Positions 16,599 through 25,104 of a stretch of 64,000 nucleotides of DNA are shown piece after piece (within the stretch, counting starts at the first letter, position 1; the number at the start of each line of letters is the position of its first letter). The notes beneath the pieces are model-generated. The model was not told where the DNA came from and did no database searches. It worked only from the letters and a program-made list of their open reading frames with translations. This DNA is from Alcanivoracaceae bacterium. Lineage in GTDB: Bacteria; Pseudomonadota; Gammaproteobacteria; Pseudomonadales; Alcanivoracaceae. The stretch spans positions 1-64,000 of the forward strand of contig JAGLCJ010000013.1 in assembly GCA_023146255.1 (NCBI GenBank), read 5' to 3'. A program made the position numbers and the translations under genes.

Positions 16599-19120
16599 GA
16601 TGCGCTCTCCACCAGCAGGGTATCCTTCTCTTCCGGACGGGCAGGACGCTTCTGGCCGCGTTCGCGGACATAGACAATCTGCTCGTCTCCCTTGTCATCG
16701 TTGACGAACGGCCGGAACCGTTGCAGCGCCTCCGGGCTTTCGATGGTGCGTTTCCATTCACAGGCGTAGGTGTCAACCACGGCCTGCATCTGCGCTTCCA
16801 GTTCCGCGCCGATGCCGAGCGAGTCGTTGATGATTACGTCCTGCAGATATGCAAGCCCGCCCTCCAGATTGTCACGCCACACCGAAGTGCGTTGCAGACG
16901 ATCAGCAGTACGGATGTAGAACATCAGGAAGCGATCGATATAGCGGATCAGGGTGTCGTCATCGAGATCGCTGGCGAACAGTTCGGCGTGACGCGGGCGC
17001 ATGCCGCCATTACCAGCGATATACAGGTTCCAACCCTTTTCAGTGGCAATCACACCGACGTCCTTGCTCTGTGCTTCGGCGCACTCGCGGGTACAGCCGG
17101 ACACCGCCATTTTCAGCTTGTGTGGTGAGCGCAGGCCGCGGTAGCGCTCTTCGACATAGATCGCCATGCCGACCGAGTCCTGCACGCCGTAGCGGCACCA
17201 GCTGGAACCGACGCAGGATTTCACCGTGCGCAGTGCCTTGCCGTAGGCGTGGCCGGATTCAAACCCGGCATCCACCAGATCACGCCAGATTTGCGGCAGT
17301 TGCTCGACCCGGGCACCGAACAGGTCAATGCGCTGGCCGCCGGTGATCTTGGTGTAGAGGTCGTACTTCTTCGCCACTTCACCGAGCACGATCAGCTTTT
17401 CCGGGGTGATTTCACCACCGGGAACCCGTGGTACCACCGAGTAGCTGCCGTCTTTTTGCAGATTGGCGAGGAAGTTGTCGTTGGTGTCCTGCAGGCCGAC
17501 ATGGCGCGGATCGAGAACGAAGTCGTTCCAGCAGGAAGCGAGGATCGAGCCCACCGCCGGCTTGCAGATATCGCAACCATGACCGCTGCCGGATTTCTCC
17601 AGCAGTTCATCAAAGCTGCGGATGTTGTTTACCCGGATCAGGTGATAAAGCTCCTGACGGCTGTAGGCAAAGTGTTCGCAGATGTGGTTGTTGATTTCCA
17701 CACCCTGACGCTTGAGTTCGGATTCCAGCACTTGCTTGACCAGTGTGGCGCAGCCGCCACAAGTCGCCGAAGCGCGGGTTTCCTTTTTCAGTGCACCGAT
17801 GGTGGTGCAACCATTGCTGATGGCGGAACAGAGCGAACCCTTGCTGACATTATTGCAAGAACAGATCTGTGCGCTGTCGGGCAGGGCATCGACCCCCAGT
17901 GCCGGCTTGTTGTCGCCGGCCGGCAGGATCAGGCTCATCGGTGAGCCGGGCAGGTCGATGCCATTCAGACAGTATTGCAACAGTGAGCCATAGTCACTGG
18001 TGTCGCCAACCAGCACAGCGCCGAGCAGCTTTTGGCCATCGGCACTGATCACCAGCTTCTTATAAAGGCCGGTGGTGCTGTCTTCGATATAACAGGATTT
18101 TGATTCCGGCGTACGGCCATGGGCATCCCCGATGGAGCCCACTTCGACGCCGAGCAATTTCAGTTTGGTGCTCATATCCGCACCGGTGAACGCCGCCGTG
18201 CTGTCGCCGCACAGTTGCGCCGCCAGCAGCCGCGCCATGTCGTAACCGGGCGCGACCAGGCCATAAATGCGGCCCTGCCACAGCGCCACTTCGCCAATCG
18301 CATAGATGGCGGTATCGGAAGTGCGGCACTGATCGTTGATGATCACACCGCCACGCTCGCCGACCACCAGATCACAGTCGCGGGCAAGTTTGTCCTGCGG
18401 GCGGATGCCGGCAGAAAACAGCACCAGGTCGGTTTCCAGTTCGCCATCAGCGAACACCATCTTGTGACGGCAGCTATCGCCATCCTCAATACGCTGGGTG
18501 GCCTTGCCGGTATGCACCCGTACGCCAAGGCTTTCAATCTTGCTTTTCAGCAGCGCGCCGCCGCGTTCATCCAGCTGCACCGCCATCAGCTGCGGCGCGA
18601 ATTCAACCACGTGGGTTTCCAGGCCCAGGTCTTTTAGTGCTTTGGCGGCTTCCAGACCAAGCAAACCGCCGCCGACCACCACACCGATCTTGCTGACCGA
18701 GGCGGAAGCTCGGATTGCATCGAGATCGTCAATGGTGCGATAGACATGGCAGCACTCGCGATCGTTGCCAGGAATCGGTGGGACAAACGGGAACGAACCA
18801 GTGGCCAGTACCAGTTCGTCATAGGCCATGCTGCTGCCCTGACTGCCGAGCACCAGCTTCTTGTCACGATCAATCCGCACCGCCTGCTCGCCGAGCATCA
18901 GGCGGATACCGTTAGCATCGAAGAACGGCACCGTGGTCAGGGCCAGATCTTCGGCGCGGGCACCGGAAAAATAACTGCTCAATTGCACCCGATCATAGGC
19001 CGGACGGGATTCTTCGCAGAATACGCTGATGTCGTAAGGATGACCGCGCTCCACCAGTTCTTCCAGAAAGCGCTGGCCGACCATGCCGTTGCCGATCACT
19101 ACCAGTTTTGGCTTGCTCAT
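16595..19120 (-). CDS. nirB: Nitrite reductase [NAD(P)H] large subunit
   Basis: Six-electron reduction of nitrite to ammonium in the cytoplasm. The product has 841 residues from ATG 19120. Domain order: FAD/NAD oxidoreductase (VVIGNGMVGQRFLEEL; VVVGGGLLGLEAAKAL), BFD [2Fe-2S] (ICSCNNV...CGGC, about 420-470), a second BFD-like stretch (HGCDICKP), ferredoxin-like half domain, then the siroheme/[4Fe-4S] site with SCVGSSWCRYG and SGCTRECAEAQ. An in-frame upstream extension to 19378 covers the transporter gene's 3' end and is not coding. Only 13 bases separate it from the ATPase gene. Confidence 0.96.
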   Translation of the reverse strand: MSKPKLVVIGNGMVGQRFLEELVERGHPYDISVFCEESRPAYDRVQLSSYFSGARAEDLALTTVPFFDANGIRLMLGEQAVRIDRDKKLVLGSQGSSMAYDELVLATGSFPFVPPIPGNDRECCHVYRTIDDLDAIRASASVSKIGVVVGGGLLGLEAAKALKDLGLETHVVEFAPQLMAVQLDERGGALLKSKIESLGVRVHTGKATQRIEDGDSCRHKMVFADGELETDLVLFSAGIRPQDKLARDCDLVVGERGGVIINDQCRTSDTAIYAIGEVALWQGRIYGLVAPGYDMARLLAAQLCGDSTAAFTGADMSTKLKLLGVEVGSIGDAHGRTPESKSCYIEDSTTGLYKKLVISADGQKLLGAVLVGDTSDYGSLLQYCLNGIDLPGSPMSLILPAGDNKPALGVDALPDSAQICSCNNVSKGSLCSAISNGCTTIGALKKETRASATCGGCATLVKQVLESELKRQGVEINNHICEHFAYSRQELYHLIRVNNIRSFDELLEKSGSGHGCDICKPAVGSILASCWNDFVLDPRHVGLQDTNDNFLANLQKDGSYSVVPRVPGGEITPEKLIVLGEVAKKYDLYTKITGGQRIDLFGARVEQLPQIWRDLVDAGFESGHAYGKALRTVKSCVGSSWCRYGVQDSVGMAIYVEERYRGLRSPHKLKMAVSGCTRECAEAQSKDVGVIATEKGWNLYIAGNGGMRPRHAELFASDLDDDTLIRYIDRFLMFYIRTADRLQRTSVWRDNLEGGLAYLQDVIINDSLGIGAELEAQMQAVVDTYACEWKRTIESPEALQRFRPFVNDDKGDEQIVYVRERGQKRPARPEEKDTLLVESAS

Positions 19121-19133
19121 GGTTCTGCTCCGG

Positions 19134-20021
19134 TTACAGATCACTGCCGACGGCACGGCGAGTCGGTGCCTCGCTGACCTCGGCATCAGGCTTTTTTTTT
19201 GCGGCAGCTTTCTTTTCTGCTGCCGGGATGTTCTCCACCTTGCGCTGCTTCTCGTAGAGGAATCGCAGCACTTCGTGGCGCAGGTGGTTGTAGTGAGCAT
19301 CGTCCGCCAGTTCCAGACGATCTCGCGGGCGTGGCAGATCAATCGGCAGGATCTCGCCGACCGTGGCGGACGGGCCATTGGTCATCATGACAATGCGATC
19401 GGAGAGTAGAACGGCTTCGTCAACATCGTGGGTAATCATGATCACGGTGTTGTTCAGGTCACGCTGGATCTCCATCAGGGTGTCCTGCAGGTGAGCGCGA
19501 GTCAGTGCGTCCAGGGCGCCGAACGGCTCATCCATCAACAGTACGCGCGGTTGCATGGCCAGAGCGCGGGCAATGCCGACGCGCTGCTTCATGCCGCCGG
19601 AGATTTCATCCGGGCGCTTGTCGAGGGCATGGCTCATGTTGACCAATGCCAGATTGTGGGCGATCCATTCGCGCATCTCGGCGCGGCTCTTCTTGCCCTT
19701 GAAAACGGTTTTCACTGCCAGCTCAACGTTCTGCCACACCGTCAGCCACGGCAGCAGCGAGTGGTTCTGAAACACGATGGCGCGCTCCGGGCCCGGTTCG
19801 GACACTTCCTTGCCATCAAGAATGATGCCGCCGGAAGAGGCCTGCAGCAGACCACCGACCAGATTGAGTACGGTGGATTTGCCGCAACCGGAGTGACCGA
19901 TCAGCGAGACAAATTCGCCTTCGCTGATTTTCAGATTGACGTCTTTCAGCGCTTCAAACGTGCCCTTCGGCGTGGTGAAACGCATATCGACAGCGGAAAT
20001 TTCCAGCAAATGTTTCATCAT
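19134..20021 (-). CDS. nrtD: Nitrate ABC transporter ATP-binding protein
   Basis: A 295-residue ABC ATPase of the nitrate/sulfonate/taurine type. Walker A is GHSGCGKST, the signature is EISGGMKQRVGIARAL, Walker B is VLLMDEPFGALD, and the switch His lies in ITHDVDEA. The start is ATG 20021, overlapping the permease stop by one base and preceded by AGGAGA; the next ATG, at 20018, is equally possible. The C-terminus carries a Lys/Ala-rich tail (AAEKKAAAKKKPDAEV) with no second solute-binding domain, so this is the NrtD rather than the fused NrtC form. Confidence 0.93.
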   Translation of the reverse strand: MMKHLLEISAVDMRFTTPKGTFEALKDVNLKISEGEFVSLIGHSGCGKSTVLNLVGGLLQASSGGIILDGKEVSEPGPERAIVFQNHSLLPWLTVWQNVELAVKTVFKGKKSRAEMREWIAHNLALVNMSHALDKRPDEISGGMKQRVGIARALAMQPRVLLMDEPFGALDALTRAHLQDTLMEIQRDLNNTVIMITHDVDEAVLLSDRIVMMTNGPSATVGEILPIDLPRPRDRLELADDAHYNHLRHEVLRFLYEKQRKVENIPAAEKKAAAKKKPDAEVSEAPTRRAVGSDL

Positions 20022-21013
20022 CAGTCTCCTTTCTGCCAATCGACCCGGCGCTGCGCCATCAGCATCAGGCGGTCGAGGGCGAAGCCGATCAGGCCGATGG
20101 CGAGAACCGCCACCATGATCCGGCTCAGTGATTGCGAACTGCCGTTCTGGAATTCATCCCAGACGAACTTTCCAAGGCCCGGGTTCTGCGCCAGCATTTC
20201 CGCGGCGATCAGTACCATCCAGGCAATGCCCAGTGACACCCGCAAACCGGTGAACATCATTGGAATGGCAGAAGGCAGAACGATCTTGCGAACGTGAGTG
20301 AACCAGCCCAGCCGCAGCACCTGGCTGACGTTGTTCAGATCCTGGCTGACGGTGGTGACACCCACCGCCGTGTTGATCAGCGTCGGCCACAGGCAGCACA
20401 GCGTCACGGTGATCATCGACACCACAAACGAGCGGGCAAACATCGGGTCTTCACTGGTGTAGACCGCCGACACCACCAGCGTCACCAGTGGCAGCCAGGC
20501 CAGCGGCGATACTGGACGGAACAGTTGCACCAGCGGGTTGACCGCATTGCTGACAAAGCGGCTCAGCCCCATGACGATGCCGAGCGGAATGGCCACCAGC
20601 GACGCCAGCACAAATCCGGCCAGTACCGTGATCAGACTGGTGCCGATCTGGTCAAGGAAGGTCGGTGCACCGGTGTAACTGCGCCGGGTCGGTTGCCATT
20701 CCGGTTGCTGGGCCAGACGCTCGGCAATGCGATCTTCCTGACGCTGGTAGAACGCCGCTGCCTTTTCGCGCTCGGCAGCATGCTCGTCATACAGATTCAC
20801 TGCCTGCTCGGCGACGGCCAATGGTCCGGGAAACTTGCCCAATGAGGTATCAACCTTCTGTGCAGCGAATTGCCACAACAGCAGGAACAGGGCAAGGCCG
20901 AGCAGTGGCGCGCCGAGACCGCGCAGCAGCTGGCGTGAGTAGCGCAGCAGGCTGTCGCGATCGGTGTCCGGCAGACGGGCGCTGATCTGGCTGACAAGGC
21001 TGGTGGTGTTCAT
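20021..21013 (-). CDS. nrtB: Nitrate ABC transporter permease
   Basis: A 330-residue inner-membrane permease. One transmembrane helix lies near residues 35-55, followed by a charged periplasmic insert (AERLAQQPEWQPTRRSY) and then the BPD_transp_1 domain with about five helices. The cytoplasmic coupling segment is followed by the conserved NrtB-type stretch AEMLAQNPGLGKFVWDEFQN. It forms the membrane channel for nitrate uptake with the NrtA-type binding protein and the ATPase. It lies 27 bases after nrtA and is coupled to nrtD. Confidence 0.93.
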   Translation of the reverse strand: MNTTSLVSQISARLPDTDRDSLLRYSRQLLRGLGAPLLGLALFLLLWQFAAQKVDTSLGKFPGPLAVAEQAVNLYDEHAAEREKAAAFYQRQEDRIAERLAQQPEWQPTRRSYTGAPTFLDQIGTSLITVLAGFVLASLVAIPLGIVMGLSRFVSNAVNPLVQLFRPVSPLAWLPLVTLVVSAVYTSEDPMFARSFVVSMITVTLCCLWPTLINTAVGVTTVSQDLNNVSQVLRLGWFTHVRKIVLPSAIPMMFTGLRVSLGIAWMVLIAAEMLAQNPGLGKFVWDEFQNGSSQSLSRIMVAVLAIGLIGFALDRLMLMAQRRVDWQKGD

Positions 21014-21040
21014 AACATTTTCCTCAACTGCAAACCGGCA

Positions 21041-22420
21041 TCAGGGTGTTTCATTGCCTTTCAGGCCAATCGGAAACTTGGCCAGATAGGCATTCGGCGC
21101 ACTGGCGTCGAACTGGATGCCGTCAATAAAGGTGGTGTGATTGACCGGGCGGAAGCCGCTTTCCTTGCTGAAGTCCGGGAAATCGGAAGCCTTCATCTTG
21201 CCTTCGGCAATCAACGCTTCAGCCGCTTGCTTGTAGATTTCCGGCTTGAAAACTTTCTTTGCGGTTTCCAGATACCAGCTGTCCGGTTTGGCCTCCGGGA
21301 TCTGGCCCCAGCGGCGCATCTGGGTCAGGTACCAGATGGCATCGGAGTAGAACGGGTAGGTAGCGTGATAGCGGAAGAACACGTTGAAGTCTGGCGCCTC
21401 ACGGACATCGCCTTTTTCGTATTCAAAGATACCCGTCATGCTGTTGGCGATAACCTCATAGTCGGCGCCAACATAGTTCGGCATGGAGATAATCTTTGCA
21501 GCTTCCTTGCGGTTGGCATTGTTGTTCTCATCCAGCCACTTGCCGGCACGGATCAATGCTTTCACCACTCGGATATGGGTGTTCGGGTTTTCTTCAGCCC
21601 ACTTGTTGCTGACACCGAACACTTTCTCGGAGACGTTATTGCGAATCGCCAGATCAGCCACCACCGGCACACCGATGCCACGGAACACCGCTTGCTGGTT
21701 CCATGGCTCACCAACGCAGTAGCCGTTGATGGTGCCGGCTTCCAGCGTCGCCGGCATTTGCGGCGGCGGGGTGACCGAGATCAGCACATCGCTCTTGATG
21801 GTGCCGGCGGTGTCACCACGCTGCGGTGCGTAGTAGCCTGGGTGAATGCCGTCGGCAGCGAGCCAGTAACGCAGTTCATAGTTGTGGGTGGAGACCGGGA
21901 ACACCATGCCGAGCTTGAACGGCGTGCTCTTGCTGCGGAAATCGGCAATCACCGGCTTCAGGGCAGCGGCACGGATCGGATGTACCGGCTTGCCATCTTT
22001 CATCGGCACATGCTTTTTCATTTCCGCCCAGACCGCGTTCGACATGGTGCAGGCGTTGCCATTCAGATCCATGGTGAAGGCGGTAACGATATGCGCCTCG
22101 GTGCCAAAGCCGATGGTGGCGCCGAGCGGCTGGCCGGACAGCATGTGGGCACCGTCCAGCTCGCCGGAGATGGTGCGATCAAGCAATACCTTCCAGTTGG
22201 CTTGAGCTTCCAGAGTGACGTACAGGCCTTCATCCTCGAAAAATCCTTTTTCCTTGGCGATGGCCAACGGCACCATATCCGTCAGCTTGATAAAGCCGAA
22301 CTTCAGCTCTTCCTTTTCCGGGAAGCCAATCTCGGCTGCCGACAGGTTCATGACCGGTGCGCTGATCAGGCCTAATGCCAGAACTAGCTGGCGGCAGCGA
22401 TGCAGAATCGGTGTTTTCAT
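21041..22420 (-). CDS. nrtA: Nitrate ABC transporter substrate-binding protein
   Basis: A 459-residue periplasmic nitrate-binding protein of the NrtA/NasF family. The start is ATG 22420, with GGAG upstream. A Sec signal peptide ends near NLSAAEIG; there is no lipobox, unlike the lipoprotein NrtA of cyanobacteria. The segments LKFGFIKLTDMVPLAIAKEKGFFEDEGL and GEPWNQQAVFRGIG are characteristic. It is the first gene of the operon, placed after a sigma-54 promoter and an ANTAR-controlled terminator, so expression should need both nitrogen limitation and nitrate. Confidence 0.94.
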   Translation of the reverse strand: MKTPILHRCRQLVLALGLISAPVMNLSAAEIGFPEKEELKFGFIKLTDMVPLAIAKEKGFFEDEGLYVTLEAQANWKVLLDRTISGELDGAHMLSGQPLGATIGFGTEAHIVTAFTMDLNGNACTMSNAVWAEMKKHVPMKDGKPVHPIRAAALKPVIADFRSKSTPFKLGMVFPVSTHNYELRYWLAADGIHPGYYAPQRGDTAGTIKSDVLISVTPPPQMPATLEAGTINGYCVGEPWNQQAVFRGIGVPVVADLAIRNNVSEKVFGVSNKWAEENPNTHIRVVKALIRAGKWLDENNNANRKEAAKIISMPNYVGADYEVIANSMTGIFEYEKGDVREAPDFNVFFRYHATYPFYSDAIWYLTQMRRWGQIPEAKPDSWYLETAKKVFKPEIYKQAAEALIAEGKMKASDFPDFSKESGFRPVNHTTFIDGIQFDASAPNAYLAKFPIGLKGNETP

Positions 22421-22447
22421 GTCCGTACTCCTCAGCCTTGGCGGCAC

Positions 22448-22493
22448 AAAAAAAAGGCGCTCACATCACGGACCTGTCCGCGGAGTGAGCGCC
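22448..22493 (-). terminator. Leader (attenuator) terminator of the nitrate operon
   Basis: On the minus strand a 9-bp stem (GGCGCTCAC / GTGAGCGCC; 22485-22493 and 22456-22464) is followed by eight T (22455-22448), a strong intrinsic terminator about 30 bases before nrtA. Its 5' arm overlaps the ANTAR P2 hairpin, so the two structures exclude each other. Confidence 0.92.
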
Positions 22494-22500
22494 ATTGCTC
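22487..22500 (-). promoter_or_regulatory. ANTAR-target hairpin P2
   Basis: GAGC-AATGGC-GCTC on the minus strand: a short stem with a six-base loop having A at position 1 and G at position 4, the rule for ANTAR-bound hexaloops. Its 3' half is shared with the terminator 5' arm, so binding by NasR would prevent termination. Confidence 0.8.
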
Positions 22501-22522
22501 TGGAACGATTTGGGAGACGACC

Positions 22523-22540
22523 GCAACCGCCCTTGGTTGC
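22523..22540 (-). promoter_or_regulatory. ANTAR-target hairpin P1
   Basis: GCAACC-AAGGGC-GGTTGC on the minus strand: a 6-bp perfect stem and a hexaloop with A1 and G4. It precedes P2 by about 22 bases, the tandem arrangement known for ANTAR antiterminator RNAs. Confidence 0.85.
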
Positions 22541-22555
22541 TGTCACCAGTCTCTG

Positions 22556-22572
22556 AAGCAAGGGCTGTGCCA
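22556..22572 (-). promoter_or_regulatory. Sigma-54 (RpoN) promoter of the nitrate operon
   Basis: TGGCACAGCCCTTGCTT on the minus strand fits the -24/-12 consensus (TGGCAC, N5, TTGC) exactly. Transcription would start near 22547, just before hairpin P1. This implies activation by NtrC under nitrogen limitation; I did not find a convincing NtrC enhancer site upstream. Confidence 0.85.
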
Positions 22573-22669
22573 GAAACCTTCGGTGCGTTAAATCAGTGGT
22601 TTAGCCCGGCATGCCGGTTTGTTGCGTGCGTTGTTATTGGGCGCGCGCACCAATATCGGGCGCGAGAAG

Positions 22670-23995
22670 TTAATCCGATGAGCCGAGAACATCCGCCATG
22701 GCAATGACGGCGCGGGCCACATCAATCAGCTTGCGGCCCTGATTCATGGCCATCTTGCGCAGCAACGCGTGGGCTTCGTCTTCGCGCAGGCGCCGGTGCT
22801 TCATCAGCAGCGCCTTGGCGCGGTCCAGCAGCTTGCGTTCTTCCAGTGCCGTACGAGCCTTGTCGAGCTGTTCCTGCATGCTGTGCAGCCGCTGGCTTTG
22901 CGATTGCAGCAGGTCAATCATTGATCGCCCCAGCGCCGGACCGAGAGCATCAACGCTGGCATCTTCCGGGTAGTCCGCCAGGGTGGTGAGCGGGTCGGGT
23001 TGCTGGATGGCAAGCACATCGCGGCGGTAGCGGTCGAGGTCCTGACGGGCTGCGGCCAGTCGGATCTCGCTGGTTTGTTCAACGTTGCGCTCAAGCGCAT
23101 CTTCCACCTGCTTCATGGCATCAATCCGTCTGGTGCAGACCGCAAACCATTGTTCGCTAAGCTCGGCATCGCGTTGCGGGTCGCGACAGGGTGAGCAGAT
23201 AATGGCGCGCAGCCGCCGCACTTCCTCCAGTGCGCAGGGCACCACATCATGGCGCCACAGTGCCAGCGTGGCGTCGTCGGCGAAGTGCGAGAAAATTTCG
23301 AAGCAGCGCTCCTGCCCTTCCACCAGAATTCCTGCACGCTCTGCCAACGCAGTGCTGAACTGGCCGCTGGCGAGACGCATGCCGCCCAGGGCACGTTCCT
23401 GACCGGCCAGTTCCTTGCCCTGCATAAAATGGAACAGCGCCACCAGTGCCCGGGTGATTTCCGGGTCCGAGGCGCTGTCCGCAGCTTCAAATACCACCGC
23501 CATCAGGCAGCGAATCAGTTCGGTATAGCACTGGTTCACTTCCTCGTAATTCACCTGCAGGGCGGCAACACGCTGGCGGCAGTTGTCGAGATGTTCGAGC
23601 TGGTGGACCGCCAGTGCCATGCGGCTGAGCAGGCGGTTACCGGCCTGAATGATGTCGCCGTCGCTGCCCAGTGACGCAAGCAGGGCATCAAAGTTGGCCA
23701 GTTCGCGATCGGTCTCCAGTACCAGTTTTTCCCGCAGCTCACGAAAGCGCGCGCCGGCGGAGCTGGCGAAGATCCCGGACGCGCCCCGTTCGCGCTGCAG
23801 TGCATGGACCAGACTACTGATTGCCACCACCAGCCGCGCCATGCGCAGCAGGTGTTGCAGCGACAGGGCCTCGGCCTGACGGGCGGCGACCAGATAGTCA
23901 GCGGCGCTACGGGGATACGTGGGTGACAGGGACAACAGATTCTCCGGACAGCGGAATGCAGACAGATCAAGCAAATGCTGTGCCATGTCCTTCAC
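22670..23995 (-). CDS. nasR: Nitrate-responsive antitermination protein NasR (NIT-ANTAR)
   Basis: A 441-residue cytoplasmic regulator. The N-terminal nitrate- and nitrite-sensing NIT domain (about 45-300) begins RMARLVVAISSLVHALQRERGASGIFAS. The C-terminal ANTAR RNA-binding domain (about 370-437) contains LLDRAKALLMKHRRLREDEAHALLRKMAM. On binding nitrate the ANTAR domain grips the two hexaloop hairpins of the downstream leader and lets polymerase pass the terminator. It is encoded just upstream of that leader on the same strand. The start is uncertain: GTG 23995 or ATG 23986. Confidence 0.95.
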   Translation of the reverse strand: MKDMAQHLLDLSAFRCPENLLSLSPTYPRSAADYLVAARQAEALSLQHLLRMARLVVAISSLVHALQRERGASGIFASSAGARFRELREKLVLETDRELANFDALLASLGSDGDIIQAGNRLLSRMALAVHQLEHLDNCRQRVAALQVNYEEVNQCYTELIRCLMAVVFEAADSASDPEITRALVALFHFMQGKELAGQERALGGMRLASGQFSTALAERAGILVEGQERCFEIFSHFADDATLALWRHDVVPCALEEVRRLRAIICSPCRDPQRDAELSEQWFAVCTRRIDAMKQVEDALERNVEQTSEIRLAAARQDLDRYRRDVLAIQQPDPLTTLADYPEDASVDALGPALGRSMIDLLQSQSQRLHSMQEQLDKARTALEERKLLDRAKALLMKHRRLREDEAHALLRKMAMNQGRKLIDVARAVIAMADVLGSSD

Positions 23996-24052
23996 GTCTT
24001 GATCATTCCGCCGGCTCGGGCATCATGACGGGACCATTCAAGGAGGTTATCT

Positions 24053-24547
24053 ATGGAAGGCAATCATTATCAGGCGCCGGGAGCGCCAGTGCTGGTTCCG
24101 GGGCCGACCCGGTCTGTTATTGCCTCGGCGCTTATCTGGTTTCTGATCTATATGGTGGCATCGTTACTGGTCGGTACGCTGATAGGTATTGTGGCCGGTG
24201 CACTTCTTGCCCTCGGAGGGGGTAGCGAAGCCGAGGTTGAACAGGCGTTCCAGAGTGATAACAGGTTGTATCTGATCTATCTGCTTATTGGCACCCTGCT
24301 AACGTTCTGGGCGGCACGGCGCGCAGCCAGGCGCGCCAATCACCGCGAGTACCATACCGTGCTGATATTTCTGGCAGTGTCGATGCTGGCCGCTCTCGCC
24401 ATGGCGCTGGTCTGGCCGGAGCTGTATCAGGGCATGCCTGCGTGGTACCTCTGGAGCTCCCATTTTCTTGCACTGCCTGCAGTTTTGTTAGCGGCCAGAG
24501 TGCAGTTGGCCAGCCGGATGCGGCTGAGTGGTGGCGTGGTGGCATGA
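24053..24547 (+). CDS. Hypothetical four-helix membrane protein
   Basis: A 164-residue inner-membrane protein with an excellent ribosome binding site (AAGGAGGTT) before ATG 24053. Four hydrophobic segments can be seen (about residues 22-52, 70-88, 98-118 and 132-148), with a short acidic loop (GGGSEAEVEQAFQSD) after the first. A positively charged RRAARRANHRE loop fixes the topology. Its stop overlaps the start of the DUF1653 gene, indicating translational coupling. No family recognised. Confidence 0.8.
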   Translation: MEGNHYQAPGAPVLVPGPTRSVIASALIWFLIYMVASLLVGTLIGIVAGALLALGGGSEAEVEQAFQSDNRLYLIYLLIGTLLTFWAARRAARRANHREYHTVLIFLAVSMLAALAMALVWPELYQGMPAWYLWSSHFLALPAVLLAARVQLASRMRLSGGVVA

Positions 24548-25011
24548 ACAGTCTGAAACCCGGCATCTACAAGCATTACAAAGGCAATCTCTATCAGGTC
24601 ATGGAGGTTGCGACGCACAGTGAGACGCGGGAGAGCATGGTGGTGTACCGGCCGCTTTACGGTGAGCGGGCGCTGTGGGTGCGGCCGCTGGCGATGTTTA
24701 CCGAGGAGGTCGAGGTCAATGGTGTAATGGTGCCGCGCTTTGCCTGGCAGTCGGCCGCTCCGGCGCCGGAGGCGATCAAGGCAGCCGCGCAGACCAGGCC
24801 GGTGGAGCGTGTGGTGGCGACGCCCGCGCCGGTGGCACCGGTCAGCAGCATGGCGGATATGTCGGTGGAGGAGCGGGTCAAGGCTGCGATGGCGCGCGGC
24901 GATGACAAACCGGATTTTTCCTCGATGCCGGTGTTTGATGACAAGTCGATGCTGATCAAGGCAGGCGTCGGTGCCGTGCTGGTGATTGCATTGCTGATCT
25001 GGTTGCTTTAA
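24544..25011 (+). CDS. DUF1653 domain protein with C-terminal membrane anchor
   Basis: A 155-residue protein whose first 60 residues (LKPGIYKHYKGNLYQVMEVATHSETRE...VYRPLYG..ALWVRPLAMF) are a clear DUF1653 domain, usually found alone in small proteins of unknown function. Here it is followed by a Pro/Ala-rich linker, a charged segment and a C-terminal transmembrane helix (AGVGAVLVIALLIWLL). The start is ATG 24544, overlapping the upstream stop as ATGA. The tail anchor suggests the domain works at the membrane with the upstream four-helix protein. Confidence 0.88.
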   Translation: MNSLKPGIYKHYKGNLYQVMEVATHSETRESMVVYRPLYGERALWVRPLAMFTEEVEVNGVMVPRFAWQSAAPAPEAIKAAAQTRPVERVVATPAPVAPVSSMADMSVEERVKAAMARGDDKPDFSSMPVFDDKSMLIKAGVGAVLVIALLIWLL

Positions 25012-25023
25012 CAGACGCAACAA

Positions 25024-25084
25024 CCTGTAGGAGCGGCCGATCGGCCGCGAAAGATTTTCGCCGTCGGTCGACGGCTCCTACAGG
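25024..25084. repeat. REP pair (BIME) with TGTAGGAGC heads
   Basis: Two palindromic REP units face each other: 25024-25050 (CTGTAGGAGCGGC...GCCGCGA) and 25058-25084 on the opposite strand (...GACGGCTCCTACAGG), with a seven-base spacer. The pair lies between convergent genes, the usual REP location, and can form a cruciform or terminator-like structure. It is the best preserved of three related copies in the window. Confidence 0.85.
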
Positions 25085-25104
25085 GTGTGTCTTGCCGGCT
25101 TTTG

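Noticed and set aside
19121..19378. N-terminal extension of nirB by 86 codons
   Set aside because: The extension reads out of frame through the 3' end of the ATPase gene, is Arg/Ser-rich without homology, and the conserved NirB start MSKPKLVVIGNGM lies at 19120.
21137..22375. A 412-codon open frame on the plus strand opposite nrtA
   Set aside because: Antisense to the nitrate-binding protein gene; composition is His/Gln/Arg-rich as expected of a shadow frame, and no ribosome binding site supports it.
22637..22655. Palindrome TTGGGCGCGCGCACCAA upstream of the sigma-54 promoter as an NtrC site
   Set aside because: The half-sites are in the opposite orientation to the NtrC consensus (GCACC...GGTGC) and the stretch abuts the nasR 3' end; it may be a chance G+C palindrome.
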